NCBI GenBank assembly: GCA_900316965.1
Contig: ONEY01000013.1
Location: 1-64,000 of the forward strand
Direction: 5' to 3'
Length of the DNA: 64,000 bases
Origin: an uncultured Bacteroidales bacterium
Lineage (GTDB): Bacteria; Bacteroidota; Bacteroidia; Bacteroidales; P3
Shown here: one piece after another, positions 16,410 to 25,413 of the stretch
Position numbering within the stretch: position 1 is the stretch's first letter
How the letters are laid out: each line of letters begins with the position of its first letter
Translations under genes and position numbers: made by a program
The notes under the pieces: model-generated
What the model was told of the DNA's origin: nothing
The model's input: only the letters and a program-made list of their open reading frames with translations
Database searches by the model: none

Positions 16410-17636
16410 ATGAAAAACAGGCCTATTTACACAGCAAAGATTGAACCCTTTATCGACAAACCAATTGTGAAGGTGATTACGGGTATACGACGTAGTGGCA
16501 AGTCTGGATTATTGCAGTTGTTGCAGCAGCACCTGAAAGATCGCGGAGTGATGGAGAACCAAATAGTGTACCTAAACTACGAGAGTTTGCGTTGGTCATC
16601 CTACCGCACCTACGACACGCTGTATGCTTACGTGGATGGGATAAGGCCGAAAGACGCGCGATGTTACCTTTTTATCGATGAGATACAAGAGGTTGCAGAA
16701 TGGGAACGGGCAGTGAACTCAATGATGGTGGATTGGGATGTGGATATCTACATCACTGGGTCCAATTCGAGGCTGCTTTCATCGGAGTTGGCCACCTATC
16801 TTGCTGGGCGATATGTGGAATTTTTGGTTCACCCACTGTCCTACAAAGAATTCCTCTATTTCCACGGCTATAAAAATCTGGAAGGGGGAGATCGTATAGA
16901 CCGTTTCGACCAATACATGCGCCAAGGGGGATTTCCGATGTTCCATCTCTACGACTATAACGATGAAGAGATATATCGTGCCGTACGCGACATTTACGCT
17001 TCTGTTCTGTTGCGCGATACGGTGCAACGTTATTCCATCCGCAATATCGAAATGTTGGAGCGATTGGTGCATTTTCTTTTTGACAACATAGGCAACACGT
17101 TCAGTGCCAGCAGTATAATCCGATATTTGAAGAGTCAGGGCCGTTCGCTTGACAGCGAAACGCTTTATAACTATCTTCAAGCGCTCGAGTCGTCGTTCGT
17201 CATCAACAAAGTGAAAAGATATGACATCAAAGGGAAAGAGTTGCTGAAGACAAACGAGAAATACTATGTCTCCGACCTATCGCTCATTTATAGTGTGAGA
17301 GGTTATACTCCAGAATTGATAGCAGGCATGCTAGAGAATCTTGTATATCTTGAACTTCGTCGCAACGGATACGAGGTGTATACGGGTTGGATGGGTTCGG
17401 CCGAAGTTGACTTTGTGGCTCGCAAAGGCGACGAGGTCGTATACCTGCAAGTAACCAACAACATGGAATCGGATGGAACACGGGAACGAGAATTGCGTCC
17501 GCTGATGACCATCAAGGACAACCATCCAAAATATATCGTCGTGGGCAATCCAATGGTGGCGGGCAACATCGATGGTGTGCGATGTGTGTACATTGGCGAC
17601 TTCCTGCTCGAAATGGAGAACAATACATTGAATTAA
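16410..17636 (+). CDS. AAA_14 / DUF4143 ATP-binding protein
   Basis: 408 residues. Walker A GIRRSGKSGL (25-34), Walker B CYLFIDEIQ (85-93), ITGSNSRLLSSELATYLAGRY as sensor-1 region, then a winged-helix-like middle and a DUF4143 C-terminal domain with YTGWMGSAEVDFVARKGDEV and VYLQVTNN, which resembles a degenerate PD-(D/E)xK core. These proteins are very common in Bacteroidetes genomes, often as several copies in mobile regions; their cellular role is not settled. It has its own promoter and stands alone between the McrBC-type operon and the GmrSD-like gene. Confidence 0.92.
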   Translation: MKNRPIYTAKIEPFIDKPIVKVITGIRRSGKSGLLQLLQQHLKDRGVMENQIVYLNYESLRWSSYRTYDTLYAYVDGIRPKDARCYLFIDEIQEVAEWERAVNSMMVDWDVDIYITGSNSRLLSSELATYLAGRYVEFLVHPLSYKEFLYFHGYKNLEGGDRIDRFDQYMRQGGFPMFHLYDYNDEEIYRAVRDIYASVLLRDTVQRYSIRNIEMLERLVHFLFDNIGNTFSASSIIRYLKSQGRSLDSETLYNYLQALESSFVINKVKRYDIKGKELLKTNEKYYVSDLSLIYSVRGYTPELIAGMLENLVYLELRRNGYEVYTGWMGSAEVDFVARKGDEVVYLQVTNNMESDGTRERELRPLMTIKDNHPKYIVVGNPMVAGNIDGVRCVYIGDFLLEMENNTLN

Positions 17637-17637
17637 A

Positions 17638-17654
17638 ATGCGTATCTTGCACCC
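17638..17654 (+). repeat. Imperfect third copy of the 18-bp promoter-like repeat
   Basis: AATGCGTATCTTGCACC: identical to the copies at 5647 and 16159 except that one T is missing. It follows the stop of the DUF4143 gene directly and precedes the GmrSD-like gene by 40 bases, so here it probably serves as that gene's promoter. Confidence 0.6.
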
Positions 17655-17693
17655 TAAAAACAAATCCAAATAATAACAAAAACTAATTACACA

Positions 17694-19439
17694 ATGTCAA
17701 AACTTAGTATTGACCAAAAAACCATTGAGGAATTATTCTCAGATAAGAAAACAGATTTCTTGATTCCTGACTATCAACGCCCTTATGCATGGGAGGACAA
17801 AGAATGTCAGCAGTTGTGGGAGGATATTTTTGCTTTTGCTTTCCCGGATGATAATTATGATAACTTCAACAGTGAAGAGGAATACTATCTGGGTACGATA
17901 GTAACTTACAAAAATGACTCAATTAAGAAGCTTGAAGTCATTGACGGACAACAGCGTTTGACGACTTTGATGTTGCTTTTAAGAGCTTTCTATTCAAAGT
18001 TTGGCAATATGAAAGATGGGAACTCTATCAAAACTAGAGATACTATCGGCAAGTGCCTATGGAAGGGCGACGAATTCGGTAACCTGAACACTAATATTCT
18101 TAAAATTGACTCGCAGGTGGCGACGGATAATGACAAAGACCAGTTTTTGTCAATTCTTCGTGATGGAGTTGCTCCTAAGAACATGAAGAGCCGGTATGCT
18201 GACAACTATCGTTTCTTCGAAGAAAAGATCGCTGATTTCCTCAACAGCTATCCCAGTTTCTTCCCTTATCTACCAAACCGTATCTTGAAAAACTGCATCT
18301 TGCTCCCCATCGAGGCGGAGTCGCAGGATACTGCTTTGAGGATTTTCTCAACGCTCAACAACAGAGGTCTCCCTCTATCGGACGCCGACATCTTCAAATC
18401 TGAATTATATAAGAAATTCTCGAAACTCAATCGTAAAAACGAGTTCATCGATAGATGGAGAGTCTTGGAAGAAAAATGCAACAAGTGTTTCCATCCATTA
18501 ACAGGTACTCCGGTGGATGAATTGTTTACTCGCTATATGTACTATGAACGTGCAAAAATGGACATTACCAAATCAACGACAGAAGCTTTGCGGACGTTCT
18601 ATGGTAAAGATAGTTACAAGCTGTTGAATGAAAAGACAATGGACAACCTGGAATTGTTGATGGATTTTTGGAAGGATGTCCAGGAACAGTCGGAAGAACG
18701 TTTTTCTCCGGAAGTTATCAGACAGCTTTTCATATTGGAATATGCTCCTAATGGTATGTGGACATATTTCCTGAGTGTTTATTTTATGAACAACAAGGAC
18801 AATGATAACATGCTGGATAATGACAAGCTGTATCTTTTCTTGAGAAAAATTACCGCTTTCATTTGGACGTATGCTATTACAAATCCAGGTGTTAACGCCC
18901 TTCGTACCCCGGTATACAAAGAGATGAACAACATCATTCATGGTAAAGAGGTCGATTTCAACGAATACAGGTTTGACGAGGAAAAAACAAAGAATGCTTT
19001 AATGAGCTTCAATTACCTGAATGGACGTCCAATTACCAAATCTATGCTGGTTTGGTGGGCAATGATGTCACAAGGCCAAAGGGTTCCTGATCTGACAACG
19101 GTTTTTGAAATAGAGCATATCTATGCCCGTAACCGAAACGACAAAGAGGGAACTCTGAAAAAGGCTTCCGATGTTGAATTGCTCGGCAATAAGGCTATTC
19201 TTGAAAAACGCATCAATATCAGGGCATCCGATTATAGATTTGAGGATAAAAAGAAATACTATCTGGGGTATACCAATAAACGAAATGAGAAGAAGGATGG
19301 TACAATTGTAAAGGAACTGGAAGACTTTGCCAATGATGCCTCACGTAAAGATTTTGGAGAGCTGGATATCCAGAACCGTACTTCGGACATATTCAAGAAG
19401 TTTTTTGATTATCTGAAGAGTGAGAACCTTTTCGCATAA
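17694..19439 (+). CDS. GmrSD-like DUF262 / DUF1524 protein
   Basis: 581 residues. DUF262 (GmrS-type NTPase) signatures: IPDYQRPYAW (24-33), LGTIV (66-70) and VIDGQQRLTTL (82-92). The middle is helical. The C-terminal DUF1524 (GmrD-type HNH-like nuclease) motif is FEIEHIYARNR (about 470-480), with the expected His; the usual Pro after HI is replaced by Tyr-Ala. Fused GmrSD proteins are type IV enzymes that cut glucosylated hydroxymethylcytosine DNA, typical of T-even-like phages; related single-chain DUF262/DUF1524 proteins occur in BREX and other islands. It stands alone, with the repeat block at 19.5 kb downstream. Confidence 0.9.
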   Translation: MSKLSIDQKTIEELFSDKKTDFLIPDYQRPYAWEDKECQQLWEDIFAFAFPDDNYDNFNSEEEYYLGTIVTYKNDSIKKLEVIDGQQRLTTLMLLLRAFYSKFGNMKDGNSIKTRDTIGKCLWKGDEFGNLNTNILKIDSQVATDNDKDQFLSILRDGVAPKNMKSRYADNYRFFEEKIADFLNSYPSFFPYLPNRILKNCILLPIEAESQDTALRIFSTLNNRGLPLSDADIFKSELYKKFSKLNRKNEFIDRWRVLEEKCNKCFHPLTGTPVDELFTRYMYYERAKMDITKSTTEALRTFYGKDSYKLLNEKTMDNLELLMDFWKDVQEQSEERFSPEVIRQLFILEYAPNGMWTYFLSVYFMNNKDNDNMLDNDKLYLFLRKITAFIWTYAITNPGVNALRTPVYKEMNNIIHGKEVDFNEYRFDEEKTKNALMSFNYLNGRPITKSMLVWWAMMSQGQRVPDLTTVFEIEHIYARNRNDKEGTLKKASDVELLGNKAILEKRINIRASDYRFEDKKKYYLGYTNKRNEKKDGTIVKELEDFANDASRKDFGELDIQNRTSDIFKKFFDYLKSENLFA

Positions 19440-19496
19440 TCAATAATCGATAAGACTTATTGCTTGTTAGTTTCTCGTCAACTACAGCATATCTTA

Positions 19497-19712
19497 ATAG
19501 ATTATTACAGAAAAGAACAGAAAAAACAGAAAAAAACGGAAATCGCTTGCCTGCGGCAAGAGCCTTCGGCAACGCTAACGATAACCTTAACGATAACTTG
19601 CTCGCGGACGCTCGCTATTATTCTTCATTACAGAAAAAAACAGAAATAACAGAAATTGCTTGCCTGCGGCAATACGCCTGCGGCGACCTTAACCTTAACG
19701 TTAACTATTTTT
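19497..19712 (+). repeat. Composite intergenic repeat, copies A1/A2
   Basis: Two successive units of a composite repeat: ACAGAAAAAACAGAAA tract, then GCTTGCCTGCGGCAAG hairpin, then GCCTTCGGC hairpin, then TTAACG-type runs. Between the two units is TTGCTCGCGGACGCTCGC. The reading frames open through it encode only LTLT-type repeats and are not genes. Confidence 0.8.
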
Positions 19713-19876
19713 GACTCTAATCTTTTTCTCTCTAACCGCTAAATTATATGTGAATTTGGCGGTTTGAGTAAAATTGTGAAAGGACTTTGTGTTGCTAATC
19801 AATACGATACTTCAAGCAATAAAGTCATGGTCATGAAAAAATGCTCCTTTTGTCTCTTCTTTTGGCAAAAAACAAG

Positions 19877-19884
19877 TACTTTTG
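19877..19884 (+). promoter_or_regulatory. -7 promoter box of the 19948 lipoprotein gene
   Basis: TACTTTTG fits TAnnTTTG and is followed by CAATCTC; the ATG is 64 bases downstream. A possible TTTG -33 box is at 19849-19852 with a long 24-base spacer. Confidence 0.45.
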
Positions 19885-19947
19885 CAATCTCAAATCTCTT
19901 TGTTAAACGCAACTTTTTTATCACAAAAACTAACAAAACTTATTGAA

Positions 19948-21141
19948 ATGAAGAAATTTAGAAACTTATTTAAGGTTTTGGCTTTGTTCGCCGGTTGTTT
20001 CCTCCTTTTCTCTTGCGAGAAGGATAAACCAATTCCTCTTCACACAGAATACAATCAATCGACATCTTTTTACGACTTGGACGTGCAAATAGCGTACAAG
20101 CTGGATTATTACCAACTGGGGTCGGAAATCACCGATGAAAACGACTTGGAGCTAAACATCAATTTTGAGGGTAACGTTAATGGCGCCGATACCATGAGAA
20201 TCTATTTTGATGACGAGGTCCTCGCTACTTACATAAATGTCATCCCTTATAAAAACGTTTTCAAATTAAGTAATATCCGCCTCGGCAATGGTGTGATGCA
20301 TACCATCATGATTTCCCACAAGAAAAACGGCGTCGAAAGGGTGGGGGCCTTGAAATTGGATTTCTTCGGATACATCAGCTGGAATAATAACGTCGTCATG
20401 AACTATTCTAAGTCGCCTGTGTTGACAAGCACGGCTCTGGGCGACACCATCAATGTTTTCTTCGAATACCGCAATAATCCCAACGGCTCGGGATATGTGG
20501 GTCACCCCTGCGTGGAGGTGCTGAAAAAGAGCGGCTCGAGACGTATCGATAGCGTCTTGGTGGTCGTCGACGGAAGACCTGTCTCTATAATCAGCCCAAA
20601 TGGTTTTTCGGGTTTGCACCGACTAAGCCAGGATGTGGAAATTGAATCGGGAGCTCACTATATCACTTTCGAGGCTTACCTGAAACCTGTGTCGGGCGCC
20701 AGGGATACCTCCGAGAAGGTTGTTATGCCTTTGGAATGGTTCGACATCGACCAACATAGCGATCCTTGCTGGGAGAAGAATATCGAAAAGGGCATCGTCT
20801 TATCCGAGTCGTCGGCGGATGAACACGTTAATGTTAACCTGCTTTTCAACTTGACGGGCAGAACTTGCGAGGGCTTGCTGGCTACTTCATCGCCTCAGAT
20901 TGACGTTGAGTTGAATGATAATCACACTGTGGAGATGGTGCTGAGCGTCGACATCGACAACCAAACCGTGGCTTTTTGGAACGATTTGGGCGAGGACTCT
21001 AACCCTCAGGAAATGGCTCTCCAAAACTTGGCTTACGGTAGGCATTATGTTAATGTCATCTTTCTGTCTGCTATGCATGACAGCTGGGGCAATGTTATAT
21101 CTCAGGATGTCCAAGAAAGACAGTTTGTGATTTATATTTAA
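19948..21141 (+). CDS. Secreted lipoprotein of unknown function
   Basis: 397 residues from the ATG at 19948. The signal peptide MKKFRNLFKVLALFAGCFLL ends in a lipobox LLFSC with a lipidated Cys followed by EKDKP, the charged residues that favour surface export in Bacteroidetes. The mature protein is beta-rich with repeated domain-like stretches (DTMRIYFDDEVLATYINV; DTINVFFEYRNNPNGSG; HYVNVIFLSAMHD), perhaps Ig-like sandwiches. No enzymatic motif seen. Located between two composite repeats, it begins a small region of cell-surface genes. Confidence 0.75.
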   Translation: MKKFRNLFKVLALFAGCFLLFSCEKDKPIPLHTEYNQSTSFYDLDVQIAYKLDYYQLGSEITDENDLELNINFEGNVNGADTMRIYFDDEVLATYINVIPYKNVFKLSNIRLGNGVMHTIMISHKKNGVERVGALKLDFFGYISWNNNVVMNYSKSPVLTSTALGDTINVFFEYRNNPNGSGYVGHPCVEVLKKSGSRRIDSVLVVVDGRPVSIISPNGFSGLHRLSQDVEIESGAHYITFEAYLKPVSGARDTSEKVVMPLEWFDIDQHSDPCWEKNIEKGIVLSESSADEHVNVNLLFNLTGRTCEGLLATSSPQIDVELNDNHTVEMVLSVDIDNQTVAFWNDLGEDSNPQEMALQNLAYGRHYVNVIFLSAMHDSWGNVISQDVQERQFVIYI

Positions 21142-21360
21142 TTACGGCAAGGTTAACAAGCCGAAGGCAACGTTAACGTTAACCTTAACTGGCCTGACGG
21201 CACAACCTTGTCGCTAACTTTGACGTTAACTGATTTCCTAGCGCTTTACTTTACATTGCTTTTCTGTTGCTCGCGGACGCTCGCACTTTTTTCATTACAG
21301 AAAAATTACAGAAAAAACAGAAAATAACAGAAATTGCTCGCCTTCGGCGACCTTGAATCC
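21142..21360 (+). repeat. Composite intergenic repeat, copy B
   Basis: Starts with GCCGAAGGCAACGTTAACG runs, then a block that includes TGGCCTGACGGCACAACC, CTGATTTCCTAGCGCTTTAC and TTACATTGCTTTTCTG, then TTGCTCGCGGACGCTCGC, the CAGAAA tract and CTCGCCTTCGGCGACC. The block from TGGCCTGACGG onward is repeated almost base for base at 24750-24920. Confidence 0.85.
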
Positions 21361-21396
21361 TGAATCTTGTTCCCAAAGGCTGCGACACTTCCTTAT

Positions 21397-21427
21397 TAAA
21401 AACAAACGCCCTCCATCTCGGGGGGCG
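21397..21427 (-). terminator. Intrinsic terminator serving the 21586 gene
   Basis: CGCCC (21407-21411) pairs with GGGCG (21423-21427). On the minus strand the stem is followed by GTTTGTTTTTAAT, a T-rich tail. It lies about 160 bases past the stop of the minus-strand outer-membrane gene. Confidence 0.5.
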
Positions 21428-21585
21428 AATGTCGTCGCTGACTTGCGGTCAGCCTCTTAATCACAATCTTATATTAACTTAAATTCTACAGCTTTTCTTA
21501 ATCACTTTTTTATTATTAACTTAAATTCTTTTGGTTTTATATGTTGTAGGTTTATGGTTTTGTATGTTGTAGGTATATGGTTTTG

Positions 21586-22185
21586 TTATTTGTATCGAAA
21601 GGAGACGCCGACAAAGTTGGGTGACATTTTGGGTAACATACTGGCGTTGTTGCGGGGCTTGCCCTTCGAGATACAAGGCTCGTAAAACAGGGATACGCCC
21701 ATGCGGTTCAGCCAGAAGGTGACGGTGATTGGAATATAGTAGTTGCTGTATAGCGCTGTATGGCTGTCGTTGAAGTATCCGAAAAGCTCGTTGCCTATTC
21801 CTGATCCAAGGCTCAGCTTGTTTTTGCCGCTAAGGCTTATGTAGTATTCCAATCCTAGTATGCTGTTTAATCCAATTGTCGAATTGTCTTTGTTCCTCAG
21901 CTCTGTCAGCTGCGTTCCTAGGTAGGGCGACAACTGGATGTGGTAGGCCAGGTTGTCGATAATGAAGCAATCTCCCTCGAAACTGAATCCTAGCGCTCCT
22001 AACGTTAAGTTCTTGTGTGTCTCGGCTCTGCCATCAAGATACTTGTCGATGGATGTCATCGTTGTGGATACTTTGGCAAAGAACGAGCTGGAGACGATCA
22101 AGTGGTCTTTCTTGGTGTTGACTTGCGCAAAGGCGACGGCGCCAAGACTTAACACTAGACAGGTTAGGGAAAGGATTCGTTTCAT
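21586..22185 (-). CDS. Outer-membrane beta-barrel-like protein
   Basis: 199 residues. A cleavable signal peptide (MKRILSLTCLVLSLGAVAFAQ) is followed by alternating beta strands (LTLGALGFSFEGDCF; YHIQLSPYLGTQL; NSILGLEYYISLSG; YYIPITVTFWLNRMGVSLFYEP) and ends FVGVSFRYK, the terminal aromatic strand of outer-membrane barrels. Size suits an 8-stranded barrel. Family not identified. It follows the Gly/Asn-rich lipoprotein gene by 22 bases and is probably co-transcribed with it. Confidence 0.7.
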   Translation of the reverse strand: MKRILSLTCLVLSLGAVAFAQVNTKKDHLIVSSSFFAKVSTTMTSIDKYLDGRAETHKNLTLGALGFSFEGDCFIIDNLAYHIQLSPYLGTQLTELRNKDNSTIGLNSILGLEYYISLSGKNKLSLGSGIGNELFGYFNDSHTALYSNYYIPITVTFWLNRMGVSLFYEPCISKGKPRNNASMLPKMSPNFVGVSFRYK

Positions 22186-22207
22186 CGTATTATTGTTTTA
22201 GGATTTT

Positions 22208-23152
22208 TTATTTGCCACCGTTGCCGTTGCCACCGTTGCCGTTGCCGCCACCTTCGCCACCTTCGCCACCGGTGCCATTACCGTTGCCGTTGCCATTGCC
22301 ATTGCCATTGCCGGAGTTGGGATTGTCTTCGATATGGGTGTTGCCATTCGCATCCTTATAAATAACGACGTCGTCATTCGCCCAAGCTCCAAATAGGGCA
22401 AGGCCACTGGCTAATGAAGTAACAAAAGGATTCCATCCTGAAACAAGACCAAAAGCGACATCTACACCAACAACTCCCCAAAGTCCGGGACCTCTGCCGT
22501 TGTCGCCATCTTCTTTCTTGACAAGGGGGTTGTCATGGAAGTATACCTGGCTCCAGTAATAGAGCGAATAGCGCATAGTGGATGTGAACGACAACATCAG
22601 CTGTCTCTCATATGGATTGTTGGCATAGAACGGCGATTGCAGGATCTCATTCTCTTCTTTACAGACAAATTTATAGTATTGGTCGTAGTTCCACGATTTG
22701 GTGTTAATATAAATTTCAAGAACTCCATCGATGATTTTTTTCGCTGTAATTTTGCTGACACCCGATATGTTTTGCTTATTGATGAAAGGTATAAAGCAAT
22801 CTTTCTTAGTGCCGAACAATTCCAAAAAGTTATTTCTGAATGAAGGAATGTTAACCTCGTGTTGGTTCAGTAATGATGTATGTGTGTTAATCCATTCGTT
22901 TAACTCTTTTTCTGTAACAGGCTCATTTGAGTGGTTGACAAAGACGCTGTCGGCTATCATTTGGTTTAAATAGAAATTATGATAGTAGCCGAAATCGTCA
23001 TAAGGGTTCACGGGATTGGCGCATTGGGCATATTCGTGCTTGGGCGTGGGTGGTAGGTTGTTGTCTTGAATAGTGCTGTCTTTCTTGCAGGAAACAAAAG
23101 AGATGACTCCTGCCAATATTACGGCGGCGATAACCAAAAAGTTTTGTTTCAT
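22208..23152 (-). CDS. Lipoprotein with Gly/Asn-repeat tail
   Basis: 314 residues. Signal peptide MKQNFLVIAAVILAGVISF with lipobox FVSC and KKD after the Cys. The body (about 40-230) is helical and charged with no motif I recognise. From about residue 275 the sequence is a run of GN dipeptides and GGEGG/NGGNG units, encoded by 6-base and 9-base DNA repeats (around 22210-22312) that could change length by slippage. Located 22 bases upstream of a beta-barrel gene. The tail looks like a flexible surface spacer. Function unknown. Confidence 0.7.
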   Translation of the reverse strand: MKQNFLVIAAVILAGVISFVSCKKDSTIQDNNLPPTPKHEYAQCANPVNPYDDFGYYHNFYLNQMIADSVFVNHSNEPVTEKELNEWINTHTSLLNQHEVNIPSFRNNFLELFGTKKDCFIPFINKQNISGVSKITAKKIIDGVLEIYINTKSWNYDQYYKFVCKEENEILQSPFYANNPYERQLMLSFTSTMRYSLYYWSQVYFHDNPLVKKEDGDNGRGPGLWGVVGVDVAFGLVSGWNPFVTSLASGLALFGAWANDDVVIYKDANGNTHIEDNPNSGNGNGNGNGNGNGTGGEGGEGGGNGNGGNGNGGK

Positions 23153-23775
23153 TGTTGTATGGTGTTTTGTTTTTGTTGAAGATTGTTTTTTCTGCTTGTA
23201 TGGTGTTGCAGGTGGTCGAGCGACAGAGGTGTGGTGTTGTTTTTATGCCTGGGAGCCGCATGGCAGGAGTGGTGATTGTATATGAACGAGATTATCTTTT
23301 TATTGTCTGTCGCTCTCTGCCATGCTCGGCACCCTCTTTTTATCGCCCCGTCACAACGGCACATCTATTTTGTGCGGGGCATGGTATAATGAGTTTCATC
23401 TGTTTTTTGGGTTTTGTGTTTGTGGTTTTGTGTTAGGATGTTTTGTTTTGTTGAATGCTTAGTTTGTTTTGTCGGTTTTGTGTTAGGATGTTTTGTTGGT
23501 TTGTTTTGTTGATTTATGTTTTGTTGAAATGTCTCTTTGTTGTTGTCGCTTTTCTCTCTTCTAGCGTGGCATTGGTGGCTTGGGCGTTGCGTCCTTCTTG
23601 CCTGGTGTTGCCTTTGCCGCGCAAAAAATAGAAAGTGTTTTTGCCTTTATTAGTCGCAAAAAATTGAAAAAACTACCATCGCAATAAAAAAAAATTTTCA
23701 TCTTTTTTTTACGTCGCTGTCTTTCAAGCTTTTCAATGGCAAATTTTTTTTTCAGGAAAATGGTTTTATTTTCGG
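23153..23775. other. Gene-free stretch with a 24-bp direct repeat
   Basis: No open frame here resembles a protein. The right part contains a direct repeat: GTTTTGTGTTAGGATGTTTT within 23424-23447 and again within 23474-23497, 50 bases apart, in a very GT-rich stretch. The left part is the leader of the minus-strand lipoprotein gene. Confidence 0.6.
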
Positions 23776-24000
23776 CGCTTTACTTTACATTGCTTTTCTG
23801 TTGCTCGCTGACGCTCGCACTTTTTTCATTACAGAAAAGAACAGAAAAAACAGAAAAAAACAGAAATTGCTCGCCTGCGGCAAGCGCCGAAGGCAACGGG
23901 CCGAAGGCAACCTTAACGTTAACGATAACCTTAACGATAACGATAACCTTGACCTTAACCTTGACCTTAACCTTGAATCTTGAAACCTTAATCTTGTGCC
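23776..24000 (+). repeat. Composite intergenic repeat, copy C
   Basis: Contains GGCGCTTTACTTTACATTGC, GTTGCTCGCTGACGCTCGCA, the CATTACAGAAAAGAACAG tract, CTCGCCTGCGGCAAGCGCC, and then 80 bases of AACCTTAACG / ACGATAACC / TTGACC hexamers ending GAATCTTGAAACCTTAATC. Confidence 0.85.
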
Positions 24001-24012
24001 GCAGGCGGGTAT

Positions 24013-24045
24013 TTTGTGATCTTCCATTTTTTGTTAGTATCTTTG
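24013..24045 (+). promoter_or_regulatory. Promoter of the GNAT gene
   Basis: TTTG (24013-24016), 21-base spacer, TATCTTTG (24038-24045), ATG 20 bases further on. This is a good match to the Bacteroidetes promoter consensus and lies just outside repeat copy C, so the repeat is upstream of, not within, the promoter. Confidence 0.75.
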
Positions 24046-24064
24046 CATTTTTATTTTTTGCTTT

Positions 24065-24700
24065 ATGTCTGCTAAAAAACTTGATATCGCCGCCATGGGA
24101 CGCAAGGATGTTGTCGCCTGCGCGGAACTCTCGGTTAGGGATTTCGCCGAATACGAGTATTTCACTAACTTCTTCCCCCTCAGGGAGGAAAGGCTCTCTT
24201 TTATGCGTGCCTTGATAGCAAGCGAGTACCGCACCACTCGCCGCCGCGCTCACTTCCTGATGGGGCGCCTCGACAACTCGCCCGCAGCTGTGGCCGACTT
24301 GTTTCCTCCTCATTGGCGTAAGCCTTCGGATTTGCAATACCTGACGCATGGTTGGTTGAAGGTGTTGCGTCTGCCTAACCAGGATGTCGTAAAGGAATGG
24401 CTGGCTATGGACACTAAGGCGGGCCTCTTCTGCCACAATATGCTCGGCGGCTCTACGTGGTACCTCAGCTCGCTGACCGTCGACCCCTCTTGTCAGGGCT
24501 TGGGATTGGGCAAGGAGATGCTTTTGGATGTGGTTGTCCCTTACGTTGGCAGCCATGGTGGCACCAGGCTTTGCTTTTTCACCAACAGCGAAAGCAATGT
24601 GGCTTTCTACCAACATCTGGGCTTCGAGGTGGCTAACTACCAGGAGCTGATGTGCCGCGGCAAGCGTATGGGCAGCTGGGATTTTGTGCTCGACATTTAG
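24065..24700 (+). CDS. GNAT-family N-acetyltransferase
   Basis: 211 residues. The acetyl-CoA-binding core is YLSSLTVDPSCQGLGLGKEM (about 134-153, with the Q-x-x-G-x-G/A loop) and the C-terminal NVAFYQHLGFEVANY. The N-terminal part (SVRDFAEYEYFTNFFPLREE) is the substrate-side region seen in many uncharacterised bacterial GNAT proteins. The acceptor is unknown; a sugar amine or small amine is plausible given the surface-polysaccharide genes downstream, but that is inference. It has its own promoter and repeat copies on both sides, so it looks like an independent unit. Confidence 0.85.
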   Translation: MSAKKLDIAAMGRKDVVACAELSVRDFAEYEYFTNFFPLREERLSFMRALIASEYRTTRRRAHFLMGRLDNSPAAVADLFPPHWRKPSDLQYLTHGWLKVLRLPNQDVVKEWLAMDTKAGLFCHNMLGGSTWYLSSLTVDPSCQGLGLGKEMLLDVVVPYVGSHGGTRLCFFTNSESNVAFYQHLGFEVANYQELMCRGKRMGSWDFVLDI

Positions 24701-24705
24701 GTGGT

Positions 24706-24965
24706 GACGGCTAGCGCCTTCGGCGACGTTAACGCTAACGATAACCTTAACTGGCCTGACGGCACAACCTTGTCGCTAACTTTGACGTTAACTGATTTCC
24801 TGGCGCTTTACTTTACATTGCTTTTCTGTTGCTCGCGGACGCTCGCACTTCTTTCATTACAGAAAAATTACAGAAAAAACAGAAAAAAACAGAAATTGCT
24901 TGCCTGCGGCAAGCGCCTTCGGCGACGTTAACGTTAACCTTAACCTTAACTTTGAATCTTGAAAC
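24706..24965 (+). repeat. Composite intergenic repeat, copy D
   Basis: GCGACGTTAACGCTAACG, then the same TGGCCTGACGGCACAACC to TTACATTGCTTTTCTG block as copy B, TTGCTCGCGGACGCTCGC, the ACAGAAAAA tract, CTTGCCTGCGGCAAGCGCC, GTTAAC-type runs and TTGAAACTTGAAACTTGAA. It begins six bases after the GNAT stop. Confidence 0.85.
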
Positions 24966-25006
24966 TTGAAACTTGAATTCTCAATCTTAATTCTTGCGCC
25001 GCAGGC

Positions 25007-25038
25007 TTTCCCCATTTCCATATTTTTCTGTAAATTTG
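25007..25038 (+). promoter_or_regulatory. Probable promoter of the LicC-like/aminotransferase gene
   Basis: TTTC (25007-25010), 20-base spacer, TAAATTTG (25031-25038) followed by CA. The leader to the ATG at 25283 is about 240 bases and shows no gene. Confidence 0.5.
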
Positions 25039-25282
25039 CATCTTGTTTTTATCGCTGTCGCATGGAGCGTGGATGTTGTGGGCGCGGGTGCGGCTATAGA
25101 CACATTTTCAGTGGGTTGGAGATGATGAGGGGTTGGATTGTGTTTGCTAGGGGCGGCTTGTGGGTTGTGCTAAATTGGGGTGTCGGTTGTCGAAAATGTG
25201 TTTTTTGCCACGCAATTTTGGCTTTTGCTGCCTGGCGACGGCGACGGGAATTGATTTTTTTTTTGATAAAATTGATATAAAA

Positions 25283-25396
25283 ATGCAAGCTATAATTCTG
25301 GCCGCTGGTATGGGCCGTCGTCTTGGTGAATTGACTAAGGATAACACTAAATGTATGCTGAAAGTCAACGGCATGCGTCTCATTGACCGGTCGTAG
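25283..25396 (+). pseudogene. 5-prime fragment of LicC-like nucleotidyltransferase (broken by a small deletion)
   Basis: The frame starts MQAIILAAGMGRRLGELTKD and continues to KCMLKVNGMRLIDRS before a stop at 25396. This is the NTP-transferase start (GxGxRL signature, then the conserved K-x-x-x-x-V-N-G). The next conserved block, VVGYNGDKVVEYV, follows immediately at 25390 in another frame. In relatives about 14-16 residues lie between LIDR and VVGY; here they are missing, so roughly 45 bases were lost out of frame. Either the gene is inactivated or this is a sequence error. Confidence 0.8.
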
Positions 25397-25413
25397 GTTA
25401 CAATGGCGACAAG

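Noticed and set aside
19460-19714. Open frames reading LTLT, NDNLND or ADART in the 19.5, 23.8, 24.8 and 29.1 kb gaps
   Set aside because: They are translations of the periodic TTAACG and CAGAAA repeats, open in several frames, and have no protein-like composition.
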